A stretch of DNA of 64,000 nucleotides, taken from the NCBI RefSeq assembly GCF_963931955.1, contig NZ_OZ008337.1, positions 372,001-436,000 of the forward strand, read 5' to 3'. The stretch comes from Wolbachia endosymbiont (group A) of Longitarsus flavicornis. GTDB taxonomy: Bacteria; Pseudomonadota; Alphaproteobacteria; Rickettsiales; Anaplasmataceae. A program made the translations under genes and the position numbers. The notes beneath the pieces were generated by a model. It ran no database searches. It saw only the letters and a list, made by a program, of their open reading frames with translations, and had not been told where the DNA came from. Below, one piece after another: positions 51,869 to 61,533 of the stretch (its first letter is position 1; every line of letters begins with the position of its first letter).

Positions 51869-53431
51869 TTACTCCCACTCGATGGTTGCAGGTGGCTTGG
51901 AAGTTATATCGTACACAACTCTATTTACTCCGGGAACATTATTAACAATTATACTGCCAACATTCTGTAAAAAATCCCAAAATACTAGCAAGTGTTGATC
52001 CTTATCTTCAAATGGAAATGCATCGGCTGTCATACCATCAGATGATGTTACAGCCCTTAAAGCACAAACATATCCATACGTACGATCATCTCCCATAACG
52101 CCTACAGTTTTTATTGGTAATAATACAGCAAAAGCTTGCCATATCTTATCATATAGATCGTAATTTTTCATCGTATTAATATATATTTCATCTACTTCTT
52201 GCAATATTCGCACCTTTTCTTCATCGACTTCACTTATAATCCTCACTGCAAGTCCAGGTCCAGGAAATGGATGTTGAAATATTATCTCATCCGAAAGCCC
52301 AATTTCTTTTCCAAGTAGCCTTACCTCATCTTTAAAGAGGTAACGTAAAGGCTCCACTAGCTTCAGATTCATCTTTTCTGGCAACCCACCAACATTATGG
52401 TGAGACTTAATTGTACTAGTGTTGTCTGAGGCATGCCCTGACTCAACTACATCAGAGTAAATGGTACCTTGCATCAAAAAATCCACATCACCTATTTTTT
52501 TTGCTTCTTCTTCAAACACTTCAATAAAAGTGTTACCGATAATTTTTCGCTTTTCTTCTGGATCAGTTATTCCCTTCAACCTACTCAAAAATAAATTTGA
52601 TTTATCAACGTAATTTATCAGAATCTCTTTCAACATAGCAATGGTTTGGTTCTTGCGTAATAACCCAGTATCAATGAAAATACAGTTCAATTGTTTTCCT
52701 ATAGCTTTATGTGTGAGAGCCGCTGCAACACTTGAATCAACCCCACCACTTACTGCAGCGATTACTTTTTTCTCTCCTACTACATTTTTGATTTTTTCCT
52801 TTTGCTCCTCAATAAACGACTTCATTGTCCAGTCTCTTTCGCAATTTGCAATATCCAAGAAGTTAGAGAGCAATTTACTGCCATTTGTTGTGGGCTTCAC
52901 TTCAGGATGGAATTGAGTACAGTAAATCTTCCGCTGTTCGTTAACAATCATTGCAATTGTTTGATTTATCACACCTGATGCGATAACAGTAAATCCCTGT
53001 GGTATAGTATCAACACTGTCCGCATGGTTCATTAATACATCCACCTCAGAATTAACATCCCAGGTATCCTTTATAATGGGGGATTCTTTTAGCATCTTGA
53101 TTTTAGTTCTGCCAAACTCCTGTTTGAAACTCTCTTTTACTTTTGCTCCAAAATAATGACAAATGAGTTGCTGTCCATAGCATATTCCAAGTATAGGAAC
53201 GTTTGTTGCCTCATTAAGTTTTATAATTTCATGTACTACTCTACTTGTTTCAGAACAATCATCATTTACAGATTGTGGTCCTCCAGAGAGAATAAACCCA
53301 TTGAATTTTGATATTGTTTCAAAACTGATGTTGCTTGGAAATATCTCACAATAAACGCCCATTCCTCTTACTTGTCTTGCGATAAGCTGTGTAAACTGTG
53401 AACCAAAATCAATAATGGCAATTGCTGACAA
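51869..53431 (-). CDS. guaA: GMP synthase (glutamine-hydrolysing)
   Basis: Makes GMP from XMP, ATP and glutamine. The 520 residues have an N-terminal class I glutamine amidotransferase (IAIIDFGSQFTQLIARQVRG; nucleophile in VPILGICYGQQLICHYFG; YCTQFHPEVKPTTNG for the His-Glu pair), then an ATP pyrophosphatase domain with VIAAVSGGVDSSVAAALTHK (PP-loop). The C-terminal dimerisation domain ends NRVVYDITSKPPATIEWE. Length is standard. No frame problem is seen. Confidence 0.98.
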   Translation of the reverse strand: MSAIAIIDFGSQFTQLIARQVRGMGVYCEIFPSNISFETISKFNGFILSGGPQSVNDDCSETSRVVHEIIKLNEATNVPILGICYGQQLICHYFGAKVKESFKQEFGRTKIKMLKESPIIKDTWDVNSEVDVLMNHADSVDTIPQGFTVIASGVINQTIAMIVNEQRKIYCTQFHPEVKPTTNGSKLLSNFLDIANCERDWTMKSFIEEQKEKIKNVVGEKKVIAAVSGGVDSSVAAALTHKAIGKQLNCIFIDTGLLRKNQTIAMLKEILINYVDKSNLFLSRLKGITDPEEKRKIIGNTFIEVFEEEAKKIGDVDFLMQGTIYSDVVESGHASDNTSTIKSHHNVGGLPEKMNLKLVEPLRYLFKDEVRLLGKEIGLSDEIIFQHPFPGPGLAVRIISEVDEEKVRILQEVDEIYINTMKNYDLYDKIWQAFAVLLPIKTVGVMGDDRTYGYVCALRAVTSSDGMTADAFPFEDKDQHLLVFWDFLQNVGSIIVNNVPGVNRVVYDITSKPPATIEWE

Positions 53432-53536
53432 TTTGCTCCTCCATATTATTTAAAGCAATATCTGATAATAAAGGAAATAAAGGAGTAAGTAAACTAAGAC
53501 CTCTTTAAAAGCTTTAATGTGTGGCTTAAACGTTAG

Positions 53537-54043
53537 CTATGATCTATTTTTAGCTGACAGAAACTTTGAACGGTGGTAACTCAGAGTCCTCAGTTTTTCT
53601 TTGGGGTCAAGGCATACTTTAAAAAAATCCCAACCGTTGCAACTTTTACCGGTAATTCTTGTGCCAGCCGTAGAAGGAGCACTACATTCTTCCCCATTGT
53701 AAATAAACTTTCCCTCATTACTGACTGTAACTTCATACATTTTCTTTTTATATTCTCCAACAAGTGTTCTACCTATAAAAAGAGCTTTAATAACTTTTTG
53801 ATTTTGCGTTAAGCCATCATCATCAATTTCTATAATTTCCTTAGACTTATCCGTTTTGGGCTTATTTAGTGGTTCATTACCCACCATATTATTTAATACT
53901 TTGTTCACTATATACGTTACTGCTTCGTCTTTAACTTCTTCTATCCTTTTGTCTACATATTTTTCTACTTCACTACGTACATGCCCTTTCAAACTTTCAA
54001 GCAAGTCCTGCAAGTCGAGTAAAGTCAATTCAGATGTTTCCAT
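53537..54043 (-). CDS. Protein with C-terminal RAMA-like domain
   Basis: A 168-residue protein from ATG 54043, preceded by a G-rich ribosome site (gggggg). The N-terminus is helical (LTLLDLQDLLESLKGHVRSE VEKY). The C-terminal 80 residues, NGEECSAPSTAGTRITGK and SCNGWDFFKVCLD, match the pattern of the RAMA/DUF4357 domain (SPS-AA--VTG---NGW-FW-V) found attached to DNA methylases and GIY-YIG nucleases. No enzyme domain is attached. A DNA-binding or modified-DNA-sensing role is inferred. It is isolated between guaA and IS5 copy 3. Confidence 0.65.
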   Translation of the reverse strand: METSELTLLDLQDLLESLKGHVRSEVEKYVDKRIEEVKDEAVTYIVNKVLNNMVGNEPLNKPKTDKSKEIIEIDDDGLTQNQKVIKALFIGRTLVGEYKKKMYEVTVSNEGKFIYNGEECSAPSTAGTRITGKSCNGWDFFKVCLDPKEKLRTLSYHRSKFLSAKNRS

Positions 54044-54174
54044 AAAACCCCCCAGTTTTATTATCACGTATCAATAATACATCTAGTATACTTAAAATAT
54101 CTTTAAGAAAGGCGACTCTGACCCTCAGGTAGCTAATGTTAACTACCGATATCGTACGTGAACCAAAATCAATA

Positions 54175-55066
54175 GACTTCTTTCAAAATTCATGTATGGA
54201 GCTCAAAATTGTGAATTGCAGCAATCAAATTAAACCTTAAACCAAAACGTTTTCGTCGGTTTCTATACCTGTCCGAGATGATTTTAAACCTTTTCAATAA
54301 GCCAATTACGTTTTCAACAATTGCCCTTTGGCTCATAAGTGCCCTGTTCTCTTTTTTTTGTTCTTTGCTTAACGGATTCTTTTTCATTTTCCTGTGCGGT
54401 AATACAACATTTTTGTGTATCTTCTGCATTCCCCTGTAGCCGGCATCAGCTAAGATTTTGGTGTCCGGTAATATTGCTACCTTTGATTCTCTAAACATCC
54501 GAAAATCGTGTTTTCTACCATTCGAGAAAGATGTGCATATGACTTTTTTACTCTTCTTCTCTGTTACTATTTGTGTTTTTATAGTATGCCTTTTTTTCTT
54601 TCCAGAGTAGAAGGGCTTTTGCTTTTTTTTGGTCTCTCTACTGGCGTTTCAGTTCCGTCTATTACTAAAACTTCATATTCTACATCACTCTTTAATAGCT
54701 CTTTTTTTCCTGGTAATGCAAAATCTGGATGTTTTATTAATATGTCTTCTACCTATCTTATTATTTTAAAACTGTTACTTTCACTCATGCCATAGCTTTG
54801 CCCAATATGAAAATATGTACGATATTCTCTTATATATTCCAGTGCCATAAGTAGCCTGTCTTCTATGCAAAGTTTACTTTTTCTTCCACTTCTAGCTTTT
54901 TTTCTTTTATCCTCCACTTCTAGAATTTCTACCATTCACTCAAATGTTGCTTTTTTTACCCCTGTTAAACGTCGAAACTTTTCTCCTTCTAACTTTTCTA
55001 TTTCCTTATATTTCATGCTTTCAAATACTTCATCTTACACTCCCTCTAACAATTTTGAAAGAAGTC
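54175..55066 (-). mobile_element. IS5-family element, copy 3 (892 bp)
   Basis: Same inverted repeats, TA target duplication and broken transposase as the other copies (last piece at 54190-54498). The left flank carries gttaactaccgatatcgtac, which resembles the purD 3' end region near 62645. The right flank leads at once into a short coding frame that may be truncated. Confidence 0.92.
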
Positions 55067-55096
55067 TAATATTGCAATTATAAAAAATTAAAAATT

Positions 55097-55426
55097 TTGG
55101 TAGACAAGTTTGAAGATTTTTACTCCGAAGATTATGCGGATAAAAATAATATAAGCGATGAGGTGAAGAGCAACATTAACCAATCAATAATAGAAATAAG
55201 AGAATTTGTCTTTAAAGAGCTTTACATAAAATTTTACGAAGAGTATGGAAAAAGTATTCAAAGAGGTGCCATAAAGCAAAAATTAAGGGAATTAGTTACA
55301 GATGATAGTATAAAGGAAGCAGTGTATTATTCAATGTATAATATAGAAATCCCTGCAGAACCACCTACTTATCTTGAAAGAGTAAAAGCATTTTTTGGAG
55401 GTCATGCAAGGTCTTCTGCTGCTTAG
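55097..55426 (+). CDS. Hypothetical protein, possibly N-terminally truncated
   Basis: A frame of 109 residues from TTG 55097: VDKFEDFYSEDYADKNNISD, IREFVFKELYIKFYEEYGKS, then EIPAEPPTYLERVKAFFGGH and ARSSAA. Acidic and helical; no family is recognised. There is no ribosome site before the TTG, the IS5 copy ends only 30 bp upstream and no ATG is available. It is likely the 3' part of a gene cut by IS5. Confidence 0.5.
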   Translation: MVDKFEDFYSEDYADKNNISDEVKSNINQSIIEIREFVFKELYIKFYEEYGKSIQRGAIKQKLRELVTDDSIKEAVYYSMYNIEIPAEPPTYLERVKAFFGGHARSSAA

Positions 55427-55489
55427 TGGTTTAGTTCGTGCTATATAGCTAAACTGACTTAGATTTACTGACAATTTTAAAACAACAAA

Positions 55490-55700
55490 TTCGTCATTCC
55501 GCTACTAGTTAGCGGAATCTATACCGCGCATAGCTGTACGAACATTGTGATTTGAGAGCAATTTCCACAAGGGAGGATGTCATTCCAGTGCTTGGCACTG
55601 GAATCCAGCCTTTATTATGCAGCTATCTGGTGTACTTATTTAAAATTAAGTTTTCTGGATCTCAGTGCCAAAGCACTGGGATGACACCCTTCCTGGCGGA
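55490..55700. repeat. Repeats and empty IS110 site before IS110 copy 2
   Basis: cgtcattccgctactagtta gcgg, then agctgtacgaacattgtg (target-like, CT at 55534-55535), tgtcattccagtgcttggca ctggaatcc and ctggatctcagtgccaaagc actgggatgacacc. No gene is seen. Confidence 0.75.
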
Positions 55701-55940
55701 GATTATTCTCAAGTCACAATGTTCGTACAGATACTGTCTTTCATGTCAATAGTAATTTTAAAAAACTTTTTAAACCGAATTTAAATTCCATTGATTAGTG
55801 TAGCTGTGCTTTAAGTTTGTGCGGACGCACAGCTACACTAATTTAGGGAAGCTGACCTATTTGTTACATTTCTCAGTAAAAACTCTACTATCTCTGGTCA
55901 AAGAGTTAGAAAAGGTAAGCAACTTTCTCATGTCAATGAG

Positions 55941-56901
55941 TCACTTAACTAAACCACCATTGAATGGTTGATTGTTTTTAAGAATACCAAAAAATACATG
56001 CATTAGTTTTCTCATCAGCGCAACAATTATAACCATTGGGCATTTTCCTTTACTTTCTAAACGTTGGCAAAACTTTTGAAAGTGAGAATTATGATTCTTG
56101 GCTACTATAGCTGGCATATAAAGAGCTTTGCGAATACGCTCAGATCCTATTTTACATATTCGACTTTTTTTACTTACGGATGATCCTGATCGATAATGCT
56201 GTGGATTTAAACCAGCAAAGGCTGTGAATTGCCTAGCATGATCAAAATTATCAACTGATGGCATTTCCGCAACAACAGCTATAGCAGTAAGATGTCCTAC
56301 ACCTTTTACAGTCTTGATATTTTCTATCATATTTTTTAGGTGTGGATGGTTATCTATATGCCTATTAATTTCTCTCTCTAGCGCAGCAATTTGTGTTTCT
56401 ATTGTAGCAATTACTTCAAGTATGGCTTGTTTACAACTGGAATACATGTTTTTGTTTTCTAAGCGATTCGTTTGTTGCAACTTGTCATCTTTGAGCGTTT
56501 GCAAACAACGATAAAGTTCTCTTAAACACCTAACTTCAAGAGGAGCAGGTTTCCAAAGATTAGGTTTATTAGCAATACAAAACCTAGCAATCATGGCAGC
56601 GTCTGACTTATCTGTTTTGTTTCTCAGTAGCTCACTTTTGCCAAAAGCTTTCTGGGTTTGCCACACTTACATTATATCCCAGATCGTACATAAAGTTAAC
56701 CAAATCTTCACTATAGCAACCAGTTGCCTCGAGACATAGATGAATAAGTTTTGCTTCATGATTATTGCACCAAGCTACAAGCTTTTCAAAGCCCTCCTTG
56801 TTGTTGTGAAAAACTTTATGTCGTTCTTTGCTGCCTACCAACAAACAAGCATCAAATTTTTGTTTAGAAATGTCTACACCTAAAATAGCATTTACTTGCA
56901 T
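55941..56901 (-). pseudogene. IS110 transposase in two overlapping frames, copy 2
   Basis: Same sequence as copy 1: RuvC-like N-terminal frame (56632-56901, GVDISKQKFDACLL, EATGCYSEDL) and C-terminal frame (55941-56666, NKTDKSDAAM, RSGSSVSKKS). The shared break at NPESFWQK / KAFGKSELL means it predates the duplication, or is a programmed frameshift. Confidence 0.85.
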
Positions 56902-56907
56902 AAACCC

Positions 56908-57101
56908 GTCTCCAAAACTATAAATAAAACTGAGAGTTTAGACCAACCTTGTAAATACGGGATATAATTCCAAAGATACTGTTCAGTCTTTTAACTCTAC
57001 GTGGAAGGGGAGCAAATCTGTACGTCGGCCTTGTTGGCATCAGTTGTGCGTCAGCTTCACCCTTCCTGTAAGATATTTTAGCTCTAATATCTTACATAGT
57101 G
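56908..57101 (-). ncRNA. Candidate IS110 bridge RNA, copy 2
   Basis: Same structure as copy 1, shifted by 41303: 5' hairpin 57068-57095, target loop 57003-57066 with guides at 57042-57050 and 57018-57024, donor loop 56934-56997. The right-target guide CGTACAG matches this copy's flank (CTGTACG) fully. The left-target guide CGCACAACT differs by one base from this site (CCCACAACT). Confidence 0.8.
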
Positions 57102-57119
57102 AAAGATACAAGTTGTGGG

Positions 57120-57175
57120 CTTGACCATAGGATCCAGTCTAAAAAATCTGGATTCCAGCGTCACGCGCTGGAATG
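57120..57175. repeat. Palindromic repeat between IS110 copy 2 and lysC
   Basis: cttgaccataggatccagtc followed by ctggattccagcgtcacgcg ctggaatgac. It directly follows the IS110 end. Confidence 0.75.
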
Positions 57176-57288
57176 ACAACTTAAATTGTTCAATACAATC
57201 ATAAAATTTGTTTCAGTAAACCTAATTTGGGTTAGCTGTATCTCTACAAAAACTATATTTTTCTTCAGAAGAGAGTTATATTGTAACC

Positions 57289-58455
57289 ATGGACAAAATA
57301 ATCATAAAAAAATTTGGTGGGACTTCGCTAACTGATTTAAACCGAGTTGCAAATTTGATAAAAAACGATATTGAGAAAGGTTGTAATGTAATCGTTGTTG
57401 TATCTGCTGTTGCAGGATTTACTGACCAAATGGCTTTTCAGGCTAGGCAAATCTCAAATTTAAGTTGCAGACAAGAGTTATCAGAGTATGACGTTATGCT
57501 TTCAGCAGGAGAGCAAATCTCTTGCGGTCTATTAGCTATCACTCTCCAATCGATCGGAGTTAATGCTAAATCGTGGCTTGCCTGGCAGTTACCAATTGTA
57601 ACTGATGATTTTTATTCTGAGTCTAAAATAAAAACAATAAAGATTGACCGTGTGAAAAGATCTTTTGCTGAGGGTTATACTGCTGCGATCATTGCTGGTT
57701 TTCAGGGTATAAATGATGATAGAATCACTACTTTTGGAAGAGGAGGCTCTGATATATCAGCAGTTGCCTTCGCGGTAGCCTTTGGTGTTAGAATTTGCGA
57801 AATTTTTACTGATATTGATGGAATATATACAGCAGACCCGAGAATTGTTCCAAAGGCACGCAAGCTCAAATTTATCTCTTACGATGAAATGTTGGAAATG
57901 TCGTCATCTGGTGCTAAAATATTGCATAATCGTTCAGTACAACTTGCAATGAAACATGACATTAAAGTGCAAGTGCTATCCACTTTTAAGGAAGTAGAAG
58001 GTACCACAGTGCTACACAAAAGGGAGGTACTAGAGAGATACTTAATTACTGGAATAGCTTATAGCACTAATGAAGCTCTTGTAACTTTCACTAACCTTGC
58101 AAATAACTTGCGTACTTTAAGAGATATAGCAGGAGCAAACGTTAAAATTGATATGATACATGGGTCAAGTTTTGTTATCTCCAAATTTGATATTGATTTA
58201 ATGGAAAAGTTACTGAATAAGAATGAAAATTATGCTATAAACGATAATGTAGCTAAAATTTCAATAATTGGTATTGGTGTTATGTCTAACGCTGAAGTGA
58301 TGCACCGCACACTCAAGGTTTTAAGCGAAAAAAAGACAGAAATACTTGCTATTACAACATCTGAAATCAAAATCAGTATAATTGTTCAAAAAGAATACGC
58401 TGTAGCTTTGGTCAAAGATTTACATACTGAGTATGAGCTTGATATGCAGTACTAA
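57289..58455 (+). CDS. lysC: Aspartate kinase
   Basis: Phosphorylates aspartate, the entry step to DAP/lysine and related amino acids. The 388 residues have the N-terminal kinase domain IIIKKFGGTSLTDLNRVANL (KFGGTS), TTFGRGGSDISAVAFAVAFG and IFTDIDGIYTADPRIVPKAR, then tandem C-terminal ACT domains (from about residue 255: ITGIAYSTNEALVTFTNLAN; ISIIGIGVMSNAEVMHRTLK) that usually give feedback control. Length is typical. Its start follows a Wolbachia repeat (57120-57175) and an AT-rich leader. Confidence 0.96.
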   Translation: MDKIIIKKFGGTSLTDLNRVANLIKNDIEKGCNVIVVVSAVAGFTDQMAFQARQISNLSCRQELSEYDVMLSAGEQISCGLLAITLQSIGVNAKSWLAWQLPIVTDDFYSESKIKTIKIDRVKRSFAEGYTAAIIAGFQGINDDRITTFGRGGSDISAVAFAVAFGVRICEIFTDIDGIYTADPRIVPKARKLKFISYDEMLEMSSSGAKILHNRSVQLAMKHDIKVQVLSTFKEVEGTTVLHKREVLERYLITGIAYSTNEALVTFTNLANNLRTLRDIAGANVKIDMIHGSSFVISKFDIDLMEKLLNKNENYAINDNVAKISIIGIGVMSNAEVMHRTLKVLSEKKTEILAITTSEIKISIIVQKEYAVALVKDLHTEYELDMQY

Positions 58456-58731
58456 ATAGGCTTAACGTCTACAACTGTACGAGCAACGCTAGAATGACAA
58501 CTTATACCAAGTCTCATTATTAACAAATCAAATCGAGTTTAGTTCTGGTGAATATGAATGTAGATATGCAAATTGTCTATTTGTTTATTCTACAGTCGGA
58601 ATTGGTATTAGGCTCATTTCGAATATAAATATTTTTGTTTAATTAAAATCTCAATCATTATTAATATAATATTAATAAAAATTTAATAATAATTCTTAAT
58701 AATATATAAATTAGTATGTTCGTAATTCTCT

Positions 58732-61468
58732 ATGATAGAGGAAACAAAAGATGGATATGCTTCCTTATATGTTGCAATTCAGGAAGGTAATATCGAAGTT
58801 GTAGAACTACTAATAAAGTATGGCGTAAACGTCAATGATAACGATGAGCGCAATCGTACACCACTGCATATTGCCATTGGACGTAAACAATTAGAAATAG
58901 CGAAACTGCTAATAAAAAATGGAGCAAATGGTGTGCCGTAGAGACACAAAGAATGTTCAAGTAAGAGCAAACTAAGTGCAAAAGCTGCACAGTAGATGAG
59001 GGTAGGTCCCTCGGAGCCGGTTTACAAGAGCAGGCTTCAAACAACCATAAGCTGCTTTGGTAAAGAGCCAAGGTAGTGAGCGTTATGGAAAAGGCATAAT
59101 TATATGTCATGTAAGGAATAGAGAGATGAACGAAAGTGAACCACTGATGAAGTGTCGAAACCTTTTAAATGATGTCAAAACCAGGGGGTCGTTTGTAACC
59201 TGGGATAAATCTATCGGGAGCTTGTTTACTGGATAGATGGCGTCCGGCATAAAGGTGGCATGAATCTATTTCAGGCTATTGTGTGGAACTACGGGAACCT
59301 GTCGTTTCGATGATAAGGGAGAAATCCAAGGAGCTAAACTCTAAGGATGAGAGTACCGATGCGAAAAACAGGGGCGGATCAGCTCGTAGTAGTGAAGAAG
59401 TTTCTGTAATGGAAATGGAGCGAAGGAGCTGAGTTATTCAGTTTTAATTATGTATCAACCGAAAGGGAGGAGTTAATGAATAAAACAAAGTCTTTTGATA
59501 TACCAAAGCAACTTATTTGTAGGGCTTATAAACAAGTATCGAAAAATAAAGGTGCGGCTGGTGTGGATGAGGTTTCGATAACAAAGTTTGAAGAAAATCT
59601 AAAAGATAATCTGTACAAACTATGGAATAGGATGTCATCCGGAAGTTATTTTCCAGAGCCGGTAAAAGCTGTTGCGATACCAAAAGATACAGGAGGGCAA
59701 AGAATTTTATGTGTTCCTTCAGTATTCGACAGGATAGGGCAAACGGCTGCTGCTATGTATCTAGAGCCGCTGGTAGAACCAAAATTTCATGAGGATTCAT
59801 ATGGTTATAGACCAAATAAGTCTGCACTGGATGCGGTAGATACAGCTCGTAAAAGATGCTGGAGGTACGATTGGACGATAGATCTTGATATATCTGGATT
59901 TTTCGACAATTTGGACCACGGCTTGGCATTGCAAGCTATCAAAAAGCACACAGACTGCAAATGGGTCATACTGTATGTTGAGAGGTGGATGAAAGCCCCC
60001 ATTCAGCAAGCAGATGGCAGTAAGGTAGTTAGGGATAAAGGAGTTCCGCAAGGAGGTTCAGTTAGCCCAATCATCTCTAATATATTCATGCATCATGTGT
60101 TTGATATATGGATGAAAAAGAACTACCCGACAGTACCATTTGAGAGGTATGTGGATGATGCGATAGTGCACTGCAGAACAGAGAAACAGGCAGAGTTTGT
60201 GAAAGTAATGATCGAAGAAAGATTGGCTGAGTATAAGTTGAAATTGCATCCTGAAAAGACACAGATAGTGTACTGTAAGGATGACAATAGGAGTGGTGAA
60301 TTTCCTAAACAAAGTTTTAATTTTCTGGGTTACACATTCAGACCCAGGTTAGCAAGAAATAAAATAGGGAAGTATTTTGTTTCATTTCTTCCAGCAATTA
60401 GCAACAAGGCCAAGAAAAAGATTACTACAACCATAAGGTCATGGAAAATGCTACGAAATACGCATATAACATTAGAGGAGATATCAGGAAAAGTAAATCC
60501 AATAGTCAGAGGCTGGTATCAGTACTATGGCAAATTTTACAGAACTGAAGTATACAAATCTCTAAAGAATATAGAGCGGCATCTAGAAAAGTGGGTGAAA
60601 AGGAAATATAAGAGACTCAGGAGTCACGGAAGACTAGCAAGACAATTTCTAGGAAAGGTGAGAAAGAGGTCTCCGGATATTTTCTATCACTGGACACTAG
60701 GGTTAGGCCAAAAGGCTGAATAATGGAAGCTGTATAAATCGAGAGGTTTACGTACAGTTTTGCGAGAGACTGGTGGGGAAGTTCCACTGGTCTACTCTCC
60801 TTAATGCAAAAACAAAAATCAATGATAAAGATGGTTTAACACCAACGCATTTTGCAGTGTTTGCAGATACGCCAGAATTTATAGAATTACTAGCTAGCCA
60901 TGGTGCGTTGATTAATGAAAGAGAAAGCACCGAAGGACACACTCCTCTTCACTTTGCTGCTTTATATGGAAATAAAAGTATAATACAAGCCTTAATTGAT
61001 AAGGGGCAAGATATTGAAGATGTAGATAACAATGGGCGAACAGCTTTATTTTTAGCTACCCGGCAATGCACTGAAGCAGAGAATGATGGCAGAGTAGAAG
61101 TTATCAAGTATTTAATAAACGAGCTTAAAGCAGACATAACAAAAAAAGATAATAATAACAATACAGTACTTTTTCCTGCTGCCAATAATTGCTCTGGAGA
61201 AGTAGTGAAACTCGTTATTGAACAGTATATAAAAAGCTTTGAGCTAGAAAATTTTATCAACCACAAAAATAATGATGGAATGGATGCTTTAGATATTGCG
61301 CTGAATAGTGAAAACAAAAAAGCTATTGAAGTATTAAGATCATATGGAGCAGATATCAAGAATAAGGTAGATGGTAGTACTCAAAAAATTACTACAGAAA
61401 AACCAAGTAGTACCCTAGATGGAGCAGAAAGTGCAGAGGTGACACCTCCGATCAAGCAAAAAGCATAA
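58732..61468 (+). CDS. Ankyrin-repeat protein gene interrupted by a group II intron
   Basis: Exon 1 (58732-58930) and exon 2 (60801-61468) join to an 867-bp frame of 288 residues. The join gives AKLLIKNGAN-VNAKTKINDK, a perfect ankyrin boundary, with V made from one base of exon 1 and two of exon 2. About seven ankyrin repeats follow one another: NRTPLHIAIGRKQLEIAKLL, GLTPTHFAVFADTPEFIELL, GHTPLHFAALYGNKSIIQAL, GRTALFLATRQCTEAEN... and others, with a Lys/Thr-rich tail. Unspliced, exon 1 ends at GANGVP with a stop inside the intron. No signal peptide or membrane segment. Ankyrin proteins in Wolbachia are candidate host-interacting effectors; no target is implied by sequence. Confidence 0.85.
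58931..60800 (+). mobile_element. Group II intron, full length (about 1870 bp)
   Basis: The 5' end is gtgtgccgtag (GUGYG consensus). A reverse transcriptase-maturase gene lies in the loop of domain IV. Domain V is visible at about 60726-60761 (agctgtataaatc-gaga-ggtttacgtacagtt, including the AGC triad). Domain VI follows, with the stem gagagactggtgg / ccactggtctactctc and a bulged A at 60794, 7 nt from the predicted 3' splice site. The 3' boundary (60800) is chosen because it restores the ankyrin frame exactly. It appears able to splice. Confidence 0.85.
59476..60723 (+). CDS. Group II intron reverse transcriptase/maturase
   Basis: A 415-residue intron-encoded protein starting at ATG 59476 after a strong ribosome site (gggaggag). 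RT blocks: NKGAAGVDEVSITKFEENLK (RT1), RILCVPSVFDRIGQTAAAMY and FHEDSYGYRPNKSALDAV (RT2/3), DWTIDLDISGFFDNLDHGLA (RT3), GVPQGGSVSPIISNIFMHHV (RT4), PFERYVDDAIVHCRTEKQAE (RT5, YVDD). The maturase/X domain is NPIVRGWYQYYGKFYRTEVY. It has no HNH endonuclease domain, so it would insert by the endonuclease-independent route. The frame is intact. Confidence 0.95.
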   Translation: MNKTKSFDIPKQLICRAYKQVSKNKGAAGVDEVSITKFEENLKDNLYKLWNRMSSGSYFPEPVKAVAIPKDTGGQRILCVPSVFDRIGQTAAAMYLEPLVEPKFHEDSYGYRPNKSALDAVDTARKRCWRYDWTIDLDISGFFDNLDHGLALQAIKKHTDCKWVILYVERWMKAPIQQADGSKVVRDKGVPQGGSVSPIISNIFMHHVFDIWMKKNYPTVPFERYVDDAIVHCRTEKQAEFVKVMIEERLAEYKLKLHPEKTQIVYCKDDNRSGEFPKQSFNFLGYTFRPRLARNKIGKYFVSFLPAISNKAKKKITTTIRSWKMLRNTHITLEEISGKVNPIVRGWYQYYGKFYRTEVYKSLKNIERHLEKWVKRKYKRLRSHGRLARQFLGKVRKRSPDIFYHWTLGLGQKAE

Positions 61469-61533
61469 GGTTTTTTATCAACAGCCGGCTTAATGATTTT
61501 AACTTGATTTGCTTGGTCATTAAAAGTCGGGAG

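Larger units (their letters stand above)
55731..57112 (-). mobile_element. IS110-family element, copy 2 (1382 bp)
   Basis: It appears identical to 14428-15809 (offset 41303). It inserted at cccacaa-CT-gtacgaacattgtg read on the minus strand. It carries the same two-frame transposase (55941-56666 and 56632-56901), the same 3' hairpin and the same candidate bridge RNA. Confidence 0.9.

Noticed and set aside
60773..60800. GTG start of the downstream ankyrin frame
   Set aside because: This start lies in intron domain VI; the real coding sequence resumes at the 3' splice site.
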